This document shows positions 8,929-17,769 of a stretch of DNA of 57,966 nt, piece after piece. The DNA is from an uncultured Veillonellaceae bacterium. GTDB lineage: Bacteria; Bacillota; Negativicutes; Selenomonadales; Selenomonadaceae. The notes beneath the pieces were generated by a model. It did not search any database, was not told the origin of the DNA, and worked only from the letters and a program-made list of their open reading frames with translations. The DNA lies in assembly GCA_900314825.1 (NCBI GenBank), contig OMWS01000010.1, forward strand, positions 1 to 57,966, given 5' to 3'. Every line of letters starts with the position of its first letter. Position 1 is the stretch's first letter. Both the position numbers and the translations under genes were made by a program.

Positions 8929-10164
8929 ATGTTGAAAAAAACGCGTATCGCATTTATTGACGACCATGCAGTCGTAAATTTTCCAGGAGGAATCGAGCGC
9001 GTCGTTTGCAATTTTTGCAATGCATTTGCAGAAAAAGGCTATGAAATGGCGCTCGTCTGCATGAATCCAGAAAAAGGATGCCCATTTTTCCCACTTTTGC
9101 CGACCGTGACATTCGTGAATCTGTGGTATGCGTTTGATACGCACGCATTTGGCGGCTGGCGTTGGCAGATGAAAAAAATCGAGAAAGAGCTTTTGCGTAC
9201 GTTTGCCGGGAAGGATATGCGAGTCGGCGGACGCTGCATCCGGGATCCGAAGCAAGCCTATTATCAAGAAACGTTTATCCAACGGCTGCATCGTTTTATC
9301 GAAGCATGGCATCCAGACCTTTTGATTAGCATTGGCGCTGCGAGCTCGTATCTAGGGAAGTGCGCAACGAAGGATACTGCAATCCCAATGATTGGCATGG
9401 GGCATGAGGATCCGGAGAATCCGCCTGTGCGCTACAGCGAAGAAGAACAGGAAGGTCTCCGGCATTGCGATGTGTTTCAAGTTTTATTGGATTGTTATGC
9501 GGAGCATTATCGGAAAATGGGTTGTAAACAGGTCGTGACGATTCCGAATGCGGTGCCGCAGGTACCGGATGAAAGGATTGCGGATTTGTCTGTCGGACAT
9601 CATCGCATCGTTCACATCGGGCGAATCGATGGGAGTCTCAAACGGCAGCACCTTTTGATTGAGGCGTTTGCGCAGATTGCTGAAAAATATCCAGAATGGA
9701 GTCTGCATTTTTATGGCAGTATTGATAATCGCCGTTATAAAAAACGACTGGATGCCTTGATCTGCAAGCATCAGTTGGAGGGACGCGTTATTTTTGAGGG
9801 GACCAGCGACCGGATTGCCGTAGAATTGCGGAAAGCAGATATTTTTGCATTCCCGAGCGCGGCTGAATCGTTTGGCCTTGCCTTGGCAGAAGCGATGAGT
9901 GCGGGACTTCCGGTCCTGGCATACCGATCGTGCCGAGGCGCCTCCAGCTTGGTGGAGCATGGGGGCAGCGGGCTGCTGGTTGAGGAAGGCGCTGCATCCT
10001 TGGCGCAGGGACTGGAGCAATTGATAAAGGATCCAGCATTGCGCATCCGACTGGGACGGGCAGGGCATGAAGCGATGAAATCCTATGCGCCCGAACGTGT
10101 TTGGATTCAATGGGAACAGTTGCTCAAGGATGTGCTTTCCTCTGAGCAGGCAGAAAGAATATGA
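8929..10164 (+). CDS. glycosyltransferase family 4
   Basis: 411 aa. The N-terminal half has the GGIERVV acceptor-side motif common in GT4. The C-terminal half has RIVHIGRIDGSLKRQHLLIEAF and IFAFPSAAESFGLALAEAMSAGLPVLAY, the E-X7-E type donor-binding motif of retaining GT4 enzymes. Such enzymes build LPS core or O-chain on the cytoplasmic side. Base composition looks more AT-rich than in the GT genes at 1.5-5.5 kb, suggesting a different origin. It is followed after 16 bases by the O-antigen-ligase-like gene. Sugar specificity is unknown. Confidence 0.85.
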   Translation: MLKKTRIAFIDDHAVVNFPGGIERVVCNFCNAFAEKGYEMALVCMNPEKGCPFFPLLPTVTFVNLWYAFDTHAFGGWRWQMKKIEKELLRTFAGKDMRVGGRCIRDPKQAYYQETFIQRLHRFIEAWHPDLLISIGAASSYLGKCATKDTAIPMIGMGHEDPENPPVRYSEEEQEGLRHCDVFQVLLDCYAEHYRKMGCKQVVTIPNAVPQVPDERIADLSVGHHRIVHIGRIDGSLKRQHLLIEAFAQIAEKYPEWSLHFYGSIDNRRYKKRLDALICKHQLEGRVIFEGTSDRIAVELRKADIFAFPSAAESFGLALAEAMSAGLPVLAYRSCRGASSLVEHGGSGLLVEEGAASLAQGLEQLIKDPALRIRLGRAGHEAMKSYAPERVWIQWEQLLKDVLSSEQAERI

Positions 10165-10180
10165 TACGATTTGGGGGTCG

Positions 10181-11410
10181 ATGAATCAAATGAATTTGCA
10201 GTTGGGGGCGGGAGAGCGCAGAACGGGGCAGGGGATGCCGTATGTCCTTGTGTTGATGGGACTGGCCTCGCAGACCTCTGTCGGATTGATGTCCGTGTTG
10301 ATGGGGATCGGCGTCTTGTGCACGTTGTATGATCTTGCGCGACGTCGGGAAGCCTTGCAAATGGATCCACCAATCGGTCGGGTGCTGGCGTTTTACAGTG
10401 TTTCGCTCATCATCGGGAACCTGATGTGTTTTCCCGTTGCGTATGGCATCCGGGATGCGCTTTCAGCGCTGTACAAGGTCGTGCCGTTTTTCCTGGCCGT
10501 GTTTTATCTGAAAAATTGGCGGACAGCGCGTCTCGTTTTTCTAGCGATGGCGGTTTCCATGTTGGTAAACGATGTCGTAGCAGTGCATCAAGAGTATGGC
10601 TATCTTCAGAATCATACGATCGGGCGATTGACTGGCATGACGGAGCACCCGACAATGCTCGGGGCGTTTTTGTTGCTCGTCCTCCCGCTTGTTACGTTTC
10701 TGCCCAAAGTTCTGCGGTTTTCACGGCGACAAGCGTGGTTCCTTTGGGGCGTGGCGGCGTTGTCGTTCCTCGTATTGATGTTTTCTCAGTCGCGCGGCAC
10801 ATGGATGGCGTTTTTCGGCACGCTCGTGCTGTTCGTGGGCATGGAACGGCAACACCGTATGCGGCATCTAAAAGTGGCGGGCATTGCTATCGTCGTGTTT
10901 GCTGTGGTGCTGGGCACGGTGCCGGCGTTGCAACAACGTATGCATTCGGTTTCGGATACGAATCTCGTGAGCAACACAGAACGCATCTTGATGTGGAAAG
11001 GCGCTTTGCAGATCTGGCAGGATCACCCGTTGTTCGGCTCCGGTGCGGGGACGTTCCGACAGCATTTTGATTCCCCCGAATACCGTCCGCCAGAGGCGAA
11101 AGAGCCGTTTCATCTGCATCCGCACAATTATTTTTTGAAGGTGCTTTCAGAACAAGGGATATGGGGCCTCTTTTTCTATCTTTGGTTGCACGGCCTGATT
11201 GCATGGCAGCTGTATGAGCGGTGGCGTCACCCGTGCGGAAAGGCGGCCCAAGTTGTAGCACTCTGCGGCCTTTTGGCGTTCGCTGGATTCCACTTTGCGG
11301 CTATCACAGACACGGCGCTACGGATTCTGGACGTTGCACGCATGTACTGGCTGACCATGGGCGCCTGCCTCGCGGCAGCGCAGCTGAAGGATGAAGAGGC
11401 GGAAGAATAG
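10181..11410 (+). CDS. O-antigen ligase family protein (Wzy_C/WaaL-like)
   Basis: 409 aa from the ATG at 10181 behind GGGGG. It is a polytopic membrane protein with about ten hydrophobic segments and a large loop (residues ~250-320) before the last helices, as in WaaL/Wzy. The loop carries MWKGALQIWQDHPLFGSGAGTF and HPHNYFLKVLSEQGIWGLFFYL, the hallmark of the Wzy_C domain. WaaL joins O-chain to lipid A-core in the periplasm; Wzy polymerises O-units. The two cannot be separated here, though the adjacent GT4 and core genes favour ligase. The stop at 11408-11410 touches the left 177-bp direct repeat. Confidence 0.82.
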   Translation: MNQMNLQLGAGERRTGQGMPYVLVLMGLASQTSVGLMSVLMGIGVLCTLYDLARRREALQMDPPIGRVLAFYSVSLIIGNLMCFPVAYGIRDALSALYKVVPFFLAVFYLKNWRTARLVFLAMAVSMLVNDVVAVHQEYGYLQNHTIGRLTGMTEHPTMLGAFLLLVLPLVTFLPKVLRFSRRQAWFLWGVAALSFLVLMFSQSRGTWMAFFGTLVLFVGMERQHRMRHLKVAGIAIVVFAVVLGTVPALQQRMHSVSDTNLVSNTERILMWKGALQIWQDHPLFGSGAGTFRQHFDSPEYRPPEAKEPFHLHPHNYFLKVLSEQGIWGLFFYLWLHGLIAWQLYERWRHPCGKAAQVVALCGLLAFAGFHFAAITDTALRILDVARMYWLTMGACLAAAQLKDEEAEE

Positions 11411-11587
11411 TGCGGCGACAATTGCGCGCGGTGGCTGCTGAAGATGACGGAGGCGGAGGACCAGACGGTGAACCTCAGGCATCTGATGGATTTCGGCGAC
11501 GCGCCGTTTGCTATCCATATCGTGAACACGGACGAAATCGTGCATTCCATGCGCGAGCTCGTGCCGGTGGCGGGGCTTTTGATTTGA
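11411..11587 (+). repeat. 177-bp direct repeat, left copy (gene-tail fragment)
   Basis: Nearly identical to 13270-13446, with about six visible mismatches. Its frame reads CGDNCARWLLKMTEAE... to VPVAGLLI and a TGA, the same C-terminal 58 residues as the right copy, but it has no start or 5' part. It begins immediately after the O-antigen-ligase stop. With its partner it brackets the ImmA/IrrE-PIN pair. Confidence 0.9.
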
Positions 11588-11600
11588 GGAGGTGTCTGTG

Positions 11601-12707
11601 GTGCAAGTACAGGTGAACCCTGATGTATTGATGTGGGCGGTGCAGCAGAGTGGTGTGCCGATGGAGCAGTTTGAAACATGGTTTCCTGCGTTTCCAGCAT
11701 GGCTGAAAGCGGAAAAATTTCCGACCGTTGCGCAATTGGAGTCCTTCGCGAGAAAAGCGCATGTCCCTTTTGGATACTTGGTGCTTCGGGAGGTACCGTC
11801 GTTGAGCCGTCCCCATGTGCAAGATTTCCGTACGGTGGAAAGCCGTGCGGTCACGGGATACAGCCGCAATCTTTTGGATACCATCCGGCAGATGAAAGAG
11901 CGGCAGGCATGGTTGCATGAATACAAGAAAGCAGGAGATTATGCGAAGGTTGCTTTCGTTGGAAGCTTGACAAAAAGCACGTCGAAGACAGTTTTTTTGG
12001 AACGCATGTACGGAACTATCGGATTGGATGCGGGATGGCAAGAGGCGCTTCCGACGAAAGAAAGGGCATTCCAACAGCTGCGTGATTGCGTGGAAGAAGC
12101 TGGCGTGGTTCTTTTTGTGAATGGCATCGTCGGAAACGATACGCATCGCCCATTGGATTTGCAAGAATTCCGCGGGTTTGCCCTCGCAGATGATTATGCG
12201 CCATTGATTTTCATCAACGGTGTGGATGCGACTGCCGGAAAAATTTTTACGCTGGTGCATGAACTCGTGCATTTGTTCCTCGGACGGGATGGATTGGACG
12301 ATGGGACAGAGGCGTTTTGCAACGAGATGGCGGCTTCGTTCCTCGTGCCAGAGACGCGGTTTGCTGATGCATGGAGGCAGAAGCCCCAGGACTTCGAGGG
12401 GCTGGAAAGAACGTTTAAAGTCAGCCGCCTCGTGTTATACCGTGTGGCGTTGACGCGCCAGTATATTTTGAAGAAGCAATATGATGCGCTCGTGAAGACG
12501 TATGAGGAAGAGATGCCCCGCAGGAAACGTCATGGTGGGGGCGGAGATTTCTACAAGGTACTGCCCAATCGGATCGGCAGGAGCTTCAGCCGTTATGTAT
12601 TTTCTGCCGTACAGGAGGGCGCGTTGCTTTATCGCGAAGCATATCGCTTGCTGGGGATTCATGGGAACTCTTTTCAACATGCCATGCAGGAAGCGGCGGA
12701 GGTGTGA
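11601..12707 (+). CDS. ImmA/IrrE family metallo-endopeptidase
   Basis: 368 aa from a GTG at 11601, 8 bases after AGGAGG (a GTG at 11598 is also possible). The zinc protease signature HELVH occurs at residues ~216-220 with a downstream acidic ligand region (DDGTEAFCNEMAASFLVP). The ~140-residue N-terminus (VNPDVLMWAVQQSGV..., FPTVAQLESFARKAHVPFGYL) resembles the helical module seen in ImmA proteins paired with PIN toxins. The family cleaves or inactivates repressors or antitoxins, as in ICEBs1 ImmA. The stop overlaps the DUF4411 gene, so the two are coupled. Base composition is lower in GC than nearby core genes, which fits horizontal gain. Confidence 0.85.
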   Translation: MQVQVNPDVLMWAVQQSGVPMEQFETWFPAFPAWLKAEKFPTVAQLESFARKAHVPFGYLVLREVPSLSRPHVQDFRTVESRAVTGYSRNLLDTIRQMKERQAWLHEYKKAGDYAKVAFVGSLTKSTSKTVFLERMYGTIGLDAGWQEALPTKERAFQQLRDCVEEAGVVLFVNGIVGNDTHRPLDLQEFRGFALADDYAPLIFINGVDATAGKIFTLVHELVHLFLGRDGLDDGTEAFCNEMAASFLVPETRFADAWRQKPQDFEGLERTFKVSRLVLYRVALTRQYILKKQYDALVKTYEEEMPRRKRHGGGGDFYKVLPNRIGRSFSRYVFSAVQEGALLYREAYRLLGIHGNSFQHAMQEAAEV

Positions 12708-12709
12708 TG

Positions 12710-13201
12710 ATGCGTTATTTGCTGGATACGAATGCGCTGATTACGGCGAAGAATCGTTTTTATGCATTTGACATTCTTCCGTCCTTCTGGTCATGGCTGG
12801 AACAAGTGGTACATCGCGGCGAGTGCGCGTTTTTAGATGCCGTTGCGGATGAAATCAAAGCGGGTGACGATGGGCTGGTGAGGTGGATACGCGAAAAAAT
12901 CCCGCAGGCTTCTATTCTGAAGACAAAGCAAGATGAATATGTCTTTGCACAATATCGCGAAATTGCGGAAGTCGTGTATCATGATCCGATTTTCTCTGCA
13001 GAAAACAAAGAACAATTCATGAGCGTTGCGGATCCTTGGCTGATTGCTGCTGGGAAGACATGGGGCGATACGATCGTGACATTTGAGACGATTCCGGGGA
13101 ACGGGTCAAAGAAGGTAAAGATTCCTGTCATCGCGCAACGGATGGGCGTGCGCGTTGTAGATTTGTATCAAATGATGCGGGAATTGCATGCAGCGTTATA
13201 A
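12710..13201 (+). CDS. DUF4411 family PIN-domain protein (putative toxin nuclease)
   Basis: 163 aa; the ATG at 12710 follows GGAGG by about 7 bases (an in-frame ATG at 12707 is also possible). The N-terminal RYLLDTNALI holds the first PIN catalytic Asp. Further acidic positions are in AVADEIKAGDDG, and SVADPWLIAAGKTWG has the conserved later Asp. DUF4411 proteins are PIN-fold and commonly follow an ImmA/IrrE gene in toxin-antitoxin-like pairs. The likely activity is metal-dependent RNA cleavage, but the target is unknown. Translation is coupled to the upstream protease gene. Confidence 0.82.
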   Translation: MRYLLDTNALITAKNRFYAFDILPSFWSWLEQVVHRGECAFLDAVADEIKAGDDGLVRWIREKIPQASILKTKQDEYVFAQYREIAEVVYHDPIFSAENKEQFMSVADPWLIAAGKTWGDTIVTFETIPGNGSKKVKIPVIAQRMGVRVVDLYQMMRELHAAL

Positions 13202-13202
13202 G

Positions 13203-13446
13203 CGCCTGCGGCGTGAAGACGCTGATGCTGATCCGCATGATGCCCGAGCAGGTCTTCAACGCGTCGCAGTGCGGCGACAATTGCGCGCGGTGGCTGCTGA
13301 AGATGACGGAGGCGGAGAACCGGACGGTGAACCTGCGGCATCTGATGGATTTCGGCGACGCGCCGTTTGCTATCCATATCGTGAACATGGACGAAATCGT
13401 GCATTCCATGCGCGAGCTCGTGCCGGTGGCGGGGCTTTTGGTGTGA
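13203..13446 (+). pseudogene. C-terminal remnant of an unidentified gene
   Basis: An open frame (GVKTLMLIRMMPEQVFNASQ then the shared CGDNCARWLLKM tail) ends at the TGA 13444-13446. A GTG at 13213 exists but has no ribosome site, so this looks like the tail of a gene whose 5' part is lost. The last 58 residues are duplicated at 11411-11587. I do not recognise the family. Confidence 0.5.
13270..13446 (+). repeat. 177-bp direct repeat, right copy
   Basis: Matches 11411-11587 from TGCGGCGACAATTGC to the gene-end TGA, differing at only a few positions (for example GAACCGG versus GACCAGA, and AACATGG versus AACACGG). The copies begin 1,859 bp apart and enclose the ImmA/IrrE and DUF4411 genes. The remaining bases 13447-13517 show no gene or clear promoter. 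Confidence 0.9.
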
Positions 13447-13517
13447 GATCGGCTGTTGATTTTCCTCGATATGGCTGTGTGACAAGATAAGAGGAAAAGA
13501 AGATTGGTTGAGAGGTG

Positions 13518-15128
13518 ATGAGGGTGGGGATTTATTTGAATCCCGGGGATCGGGCCTATCGGATGGCGCTGCGATCGGAAATCTACGTGGACAAGACAGG
13601 CCTTCTCGCGCAGTTGGATCGCCTGCTCGACACGGCGCAGCGATTCGTCTGCATCAGCAGGCCGCGGCGCTTTGGCAAGACGATGGCGGCGGACATGGTT
13701 TCCGCTTACTACGACCGCACTGTCGATGGTGCAGAACTTTTTGCCGGCCGCATTATCACAAAAGCGTTGTCCTTTGCCGCATGCCGCAACCGCTATGACG
13801 TTATTCATGTCAATATGCAGACCTTCTTGAGTGCGGCGAGCAGCATGGAAGAGCTCCTGCGTTTGCTGTACGAGGAACTGGCAGAAGATATTCAAGAGGT
13901 GTATCCAGACGTGCGCGCAGGAACGAGACGATCGCTCCCTTCCTTGCTCCAGCATGCCTTTCAAGTGACGCAGCGCCCGTTTGTCATCGTTATCGACGAA
14001 TGGGACTGCATTATCAGGGAATATAGGGAGGATAAGGATGCACAAGAGAGGTATCTTGATTTCTTACGCGATTTGCTGAAAGACCGGACGTATGTCGCGC
14101 TCGCCTACATGACTGGCATCCTGCCCATCAAGAAATACGGTACGCATTCGGCGCTTAATATGTTTGACGAATACTCTATGACGTCGCCTGGGCCGTTTGC
14201 ACCGTTTTTCGGTTTTACGACGGCAGAAGTGCAGGCGCTCTGCCGTCGTTACCATATGGAGTTTGCGTGTGTGAAGGCATGGTATGACGGATATGCGTTT
14301 CCAGGCGTTGGCGAGATCTACAGCCCGCGTTCCGTCGTCGCGGCGATGCTGCATGGCACGCTTGACACGTATTGGAATCAGACGGAAACGTTCCAAGCGC
14401 TCCGCATCTATATCGATTTGGATTTCGGCGGCCTCCGCGCAGCCGTCATCCGCCTCATCGCGGGCGAATGCATTCCTATAGAGACAGGGACGTTCAACAA
14501 CGACATGACAACGTTCCACACGGCGGACGATGTATTGACGCTCCTCGTCCATCTGGGCTATCTCGCCTATGACCGAGCGACATCGCGCGTCCATGTGCCG
14601 AACAGGGAAGTCATGATGGAATTCGTCAACGCGATCAGCGTAGGCGGATGGGATGAAGTCGTACGTGCCATCAAAGCATCGAACGAACTCTTGCAAGCCG
14701 TTTGGCGGCAGGACGAAGCGGCGGTTGCTGCTGGTGTTGAAGCGGCACATTTTGAAACGAGCCAGCTTGCCTATCATGATGAAAATGCGCTTGCATGCAC
14801 GATATCCCTAGCTTTCTATGCAGCACGGGAATACTATGATTGTTATCGTGAATTGCCGGCAGGAAAAGGATTTGCTGACATCGTATTTGTACCGCGCACG
14901 CAATATGCGGAGAAGCTGGCGCTTGTCATAGAGTTGAAATGGAATAAAGATGCGGCAACTGCCATTCGGCAGATTCGGGAAAAGCAGTATGTCAAGGCGC
15001 TACAATCGTATCATGGAAAAATCATTCTGGTCGGGATCAATTATGATCGGAAAACGAAAGAACATACATGCCAGATCGAGATGGTGGAGCCGTTCTGCGG
15101 GAAGAAGACCTGCACCGAGTTGAAATGA
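13518..15128 (+). CDS. AAA-ATPase-like protein with PD-(D/E)XK nuclease domain, divergent third copy
   Basis: 536 aa from the ATG at 13518 (GTGs at 13515 and 13524 are alternatives). It starts MRVGIYLNPGDRAYRMALRSEIYVDKT and has the RPRRFGKTMAADM P-loop-like motif at ~44-56 and FVIVIDEWD as Walker-B-like. The C-terminal domain (GFADIVFVPR...LALVIELKW) is a PD-(D/E)XK arrangement, ending MVEPFCGKKTC. The architecture is that of the tandem pair at 5.5-8.9 kb, but similarity is low, so it belongs to another branch of the AAA_9 group. Function is unknown. It lies directly upstream of the sulfatase-fold gene. Confidence 0.82.
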   Translation: MRVGIYLNPGDRAYRMALRSEIYVDKTGLLAQLDRLLDTAQRFVCISRPRRFGKTMAADMVSAYYDRTVDGAELFAGRIITKALSFAACRNRYDVIHVNMQTFLSAASSMEELLRLLYEELAEDIQEVYPDVRAGTRRSLPSLLQHAFQVTQRPFVIVIDEWDCIIREYREDKDAQERYLDFLRDLLKDRTYVALAYMTGILPIKKYGTHSALNMFDEYSMTSPGPFAPFFGFTTAEVQALCRRYHMEFACVKAWYDGYAFPGVGEIYSPRSVVAAMLHGTLDTYWNQTETFQALRIYIDLDFGGLRAAVIRLIAGECIPIETGTFNNDMTTFHTADDVLTLLVHLGYLAYDRATSRVHVPNREVMMEFVNAISVGGWDEVVRAIKASNELLQAVWRQDEAAVAAGVEAAHFETSQLAYHDENALACTISLAFYAAREYYDCYRELPAGKGFADIVFVPRTQYAEKLALVIELKWNKDAATAIRQIREKQYVKALQSYHGKIILVGINYDRKTKEHTCQIEMVEPFCGKKTCTELK

Positions 15129-15137
15129 GGGAGATTG

Positions 15138-17168
15138 TTGTTTTCGTTGTTTTTCGCAGGGCTTCAGCAGGATCTGAAGCTCTTTCTGTTCGCGCCGATC
15201 TTGTCGGCGGTGTTCCGCCTCATCTTCATCGAGGTGTACGGGACGGAGAAACGTCCGCAGGGCGACTTCCAGAAATGGAAGGAGTGCTTCCGCTATGGCT
15301 TCTGGTGGGGGCTTGACTGGCATGCATACGTGTTCCTCGTGTCCATGGTGCTCGTGAGCCTGCCGGGCGCGTTTTTGCCGGCGTATTTCGCCGTGGGCGA
15401 CACGGTGCGGCTCGTCGGTGGGATGGTGTATGCGTTCGTGCTCTATACGGCGTTCGTGGGGCGCATGGTTTTTTATCATCACTTCCATGACAATTTCAAT
15501 GAGACGCTCTGGCTCGGGCGGAAGGCGGAGAAGCACAACTTCGTCGATATCTTCTTCCATGAGGATCATGGCGTGCTCGTGCTCTTGAGTTACGTGCCGG
15601 TGCTCGCGGCTGTCTATGCGTTCATTTCGGCGTGCCTCGCGCTCCCTTCGGTCGCGTATCCAGAAGTCGCGACGGGCGCAGCGCAGTGGGCGGTGAATGC
15701 GGTCGTGTTCGTCCTCGCCGTGCTGCTTTTCTACTGGCTGCGTTTCGGCGGGACGCTCGCGCATCGAGACAAGCCGGAGTGGGACGAGATCCCGGCTGTC
15801 GTAAAAAAAGATGTGTTCTTCGCGCGCGCGACGGTCGACGATCTCGTTGCCTTGGAAATGGTGTGGAAGCATCCGCTCGCGGGACTCCTCTCGCATACGG
15901 ACGAACAGGATGCGGCGGCTATCGACCGCATCGTGCCAGAGGCGATGAAAGGGCGCTGGCAGACGCTGCCGTCGCCCGCCGACGCCTTCGTACGTCACGC
16001 AAAGGGCGCGCGCATTACGAAACCGCGCCATGTGTTCCTCATCGTCGGCGAGAGTTACGCGCAGATGCCGTTCGATGACATTTATGCAGACTACCATATC
16101 GTCGATGGCGGCAAGGCGCTGCGCGCCGAGCCGCATACGGCGGTGCTCAACAACTTCCTGCCGGCCGGCATGGTGTCGCGCCCGGCCATCGTCGGGCTGA
16201 TGTCCGGCATCTTCGACGGGCGGCTCGAGCTCAATGAGCGCGAGGATTTCTGGCGCGGCGGGCTCGATGTGTCGCTGCCGCGCACGATGAAGCGGCTCGG
16301 CTACCAGACGATCTATTGGTATGGCGGCAATCCGACGTACGGCAATTTCGACAAGTATGGGCCGGCCGTCGGCTTCGACGAGGTTCGTGGCGCGACGGAA
16401 TTTTGTCCGTCCGATGCGCCGCGCACGTGGGTCGGCGTCTACGATCATATTTTCCTCGAGCACGCGGCGGAGCTTATGGAGCAGATCGGCGACACGCCGA
16501 CGTTCCATTTCGTCTACACGACATCGAACCACGGGCCGTATCAGATCCCGCTCGCGGAGAACGGCTATGACGTGGAGCAGGTGATGCCCGATATCCCCGA
16601 GGCCGTGAAGCGAAGCAAGAAAAAGCAGGATATGCTCGGCACGTTCTGGTACTCGGATCAGGCGATCACGAACTTCATCCGCCGCATGCGGATGGCATAT
16701 CCTGACAGTTTGTTCCTCGTGACGGGCGACCATTCGCACATCGCCATCCATCCGGGCGACACGCTCACGCGGCAAGACATCACGCTGCGCGAGCAGTTCT
16801 GCACGTCGTTCATGATGTTGCACCCGGAGATCGACCAAAGCATCCTCGCAGGCAATACGATCGGCAGCCACATGAATCTCGCGCCGACCATCTATGAACT
16901 GATCGCGCCTGCGGGATTCGAATACTACAGCTATTTTCAGCCGCTTACGGAGCACGTCGACCACGTCGTGACACCGTATCATTGGATGGACGAAAGCGCG
17001 ATCGGGCCGTCGGGGGACCGGCGCTATCAGCTGCTCAACGCGACAGCGGAACCCGTCGAAACGCACGAAGATGCGGATGGCGTTCGGTATGCAGCAGAGC
17101 GCGAAGCGCTCGAAGCCGTGACGGGCTGGATCGCGCGCCATCCGGAGACGTGCTTGTGGAAATGGTAA
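15138..17168 (+). CDS. LTA synthase/sulfatase-fold membrane transferase
   Basis: About 676 aa from a TTG at 15138 after AGGGAG (TTG at 15135 or 15147 are alternatives). About five N-terminal membrane segments (to residue ~200) are followed by an extracytoplasmic alkaline-phosphatase-superfamily domain. Motifs are HVFLIVGESYAQM (the Ser after GE is the candidate nucleophile), FVYTTSNHGPYQIPL and LFLVTGDHSH (metal ligands). LtaS, EptA and OpgB share this plan and move phosphoglycerol or phosphoethanolamine from phospholipid to a glycan. A diderm with LPS is not expected to make Gram-positive LTA, so the acceptor is more likely LPS or another glycan. It is the last gene of the glycan region before a palindromic repeat. 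Confidence 0.78.
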   Translation: MFSLFFAGLQQDLKLFLFAPILSAVFRLIFIEVYGTEKRPQGDFQKWKECFRYGFWWGLDWHAYVFLVSMVLVSLPGAFLPAYFAVGDTVRLVGGMVYAFVLYTAFVGRMVFYHHFHDNFNETLWLGRKAEKHNFVDIFFHEDHGVLVLLSYVPVLAAVYAFISACLALPSVAYPEVATGAAQWAVNAVVFVLAVLLFYWLRFGGTLAHRDKPEWDEIPAVVKKDVFFARATVDDLVALEMVWKHPLAGLLSHTDEQDAAAIDRIVPEAMKGRWQTLPSPADAFVRHAKGARITKPRHVFLIVGESYAQMPFDDIYADYHIVDGGKALRAEPHTAVLNNFLPAGMVSRPAIVGLMSGIFDGRLELNEREDFWRGGLDVSLPRTMKRLGYQTIYWYGGNPTYGNFDKYGPAVGFDEVRGATEFCPSDAPRTWVGVYDHIFLEHAAELMEQIGDTPTFHFVYTTSNHGPYQIPLAENGYDVEQVMPDIPEAVKRSKKKQDMLGTFWYSDQAITNFIRRMRMAYPDSLFLVTGDHSHIAIHPGDTLTRQDITLREQFCTSFMMLHPEIDQSILAGNTIGSHMNLAPTIYELIAPAGFEYYSYFQPLTEHVDHVVTPYHWMDESAIGPSGDRRYQLLNATAEPVETHEDADGVRYAAEREALEAVTGWIARHPETCLWKW

Positions 17169-17193
17169 GATGCGTGTAAAATAAAGGTAATGA

Positions 17194-17344
17194 AGCCTCC
17201 CCCTCTGGGGGAGGTGACCCCGAAGGGGGCGGAGAGGGTAGCGGCCTATGTTGATTCACTATCCTTTCGATAGAATCGAGAATCGCATCATGCGCTACCC
17301 TCTCCGCCTCGCATTCGCTCGGCACCTCCCCCAAAGGGGGAGGC
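17194..17344. repeat. composite palindromic repeat, copy 1 (full length)
   Basis: About 150 bp. The left arm starts GCCTCCCCCTCTGGGGGAGG and runs to GAGAGGGTAGCG. The core contains CTATCCTTTCGATAG. The right arm, CGCTACCCTCTCCGCC... to GGGGGAGGC, is the near inverse of the left. Each arm also folds alone at its outer end. It lies 25 bases after the sulfatase-fold gene. Confidence 0.9.
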
Positions 17345-17370
17345 GTACCAACAGTTGGAGGTGCGTTCCC

Positions 17371-17700
17371 ATGTTGGAAATTCTTGGCGGGCTGTTCCTC
17401 GTCGGCCTGATTGTCGTGCTCGCGTTTACGGGCGTGGCGGCGACGACGATTGCCGTCGTCGCGATGGCCTGCGTCGTCGTAGCCGCGATCATCGGCCTCG
17501 TGCTCGGTACGGCGGTGCTGCTGTTCAAAGTGCTCGTGGCTGTGCTGCTCGCGCTCGCTTTGCAATTTATCTTTGTGCGCGTGCTGACGGCGCTCGGCGA
17601 TCGTGCGCGGATGGATGCGCTTCAAGAGGAAGCGTCCGTGAACCGCATCGCATGGATTCTGTCCGGTATCACGACAGGATATTTGTATTTTATTCGCTGA
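17371..17700 (+). CDS. small membrane protein of unknown function
   Basis: 109 aa from the ATG at 17371, chosen because GGAGG lies at 17357-17361; an upstream ATG would read through the palindromic repeat and is unlikely. It starts MLEILGGLFLVGLIVVLAF and holds three or four hydrophobic stretches rich in Val, Ala and Leu, then a short polar part (RARMDALQEEASVNR) and a last hydrophobic end (GITTGYLYFIR). I do not recognise the family. It lies between a repeat and the YjfB gene. Confidence 0.6.
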   Translation: MLEILGGLFLVGLIVVLAFTGVAATTIAVVAMACVVVAAIIGLVLGTAVLLFKVLVAVLLALALQFIFVRVLTALGDRARMDALQEEASVNRIAWILSGITTGYLYFIR

Positions 17701-17704
17701 GAGC

Positions 17705-17731
17705 TTAAGTTTTTGGACAATCGTTCGATAA
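17705..17731 (+). promoter_or_regulatory. sigma28 (FliA/SigD)-like promoter
   Basis: TTAAGTTT, an 11-base gap, then TTCGATAA. This compares with the flagellar sigma consensus TAAAGTTT-N11-GCCGATAA (7/8 and 6/8 matches). It lies 39 bases before the YjfB-type gene, whose family is linked to motility. Confidence 0.55.
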
Positions 17732-17769
17732 AAGAAATAGGAACCGTTTTGTAGCAAGGAGGCGGCGAT

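Noticed and set aside
15000..17141. A 713-codon minus-strand frame opposite the sulfatase-fold gene
   Set aside because: The + strand frame has clear catalytic motifs; the minus frame has none.
17248..17370. Longer start for the small membrane protein, inside the palindromic repeat
   Set aside because: The extra residues are translated repeat DNA, and the ATG at 17371 has a proper GGAGG.
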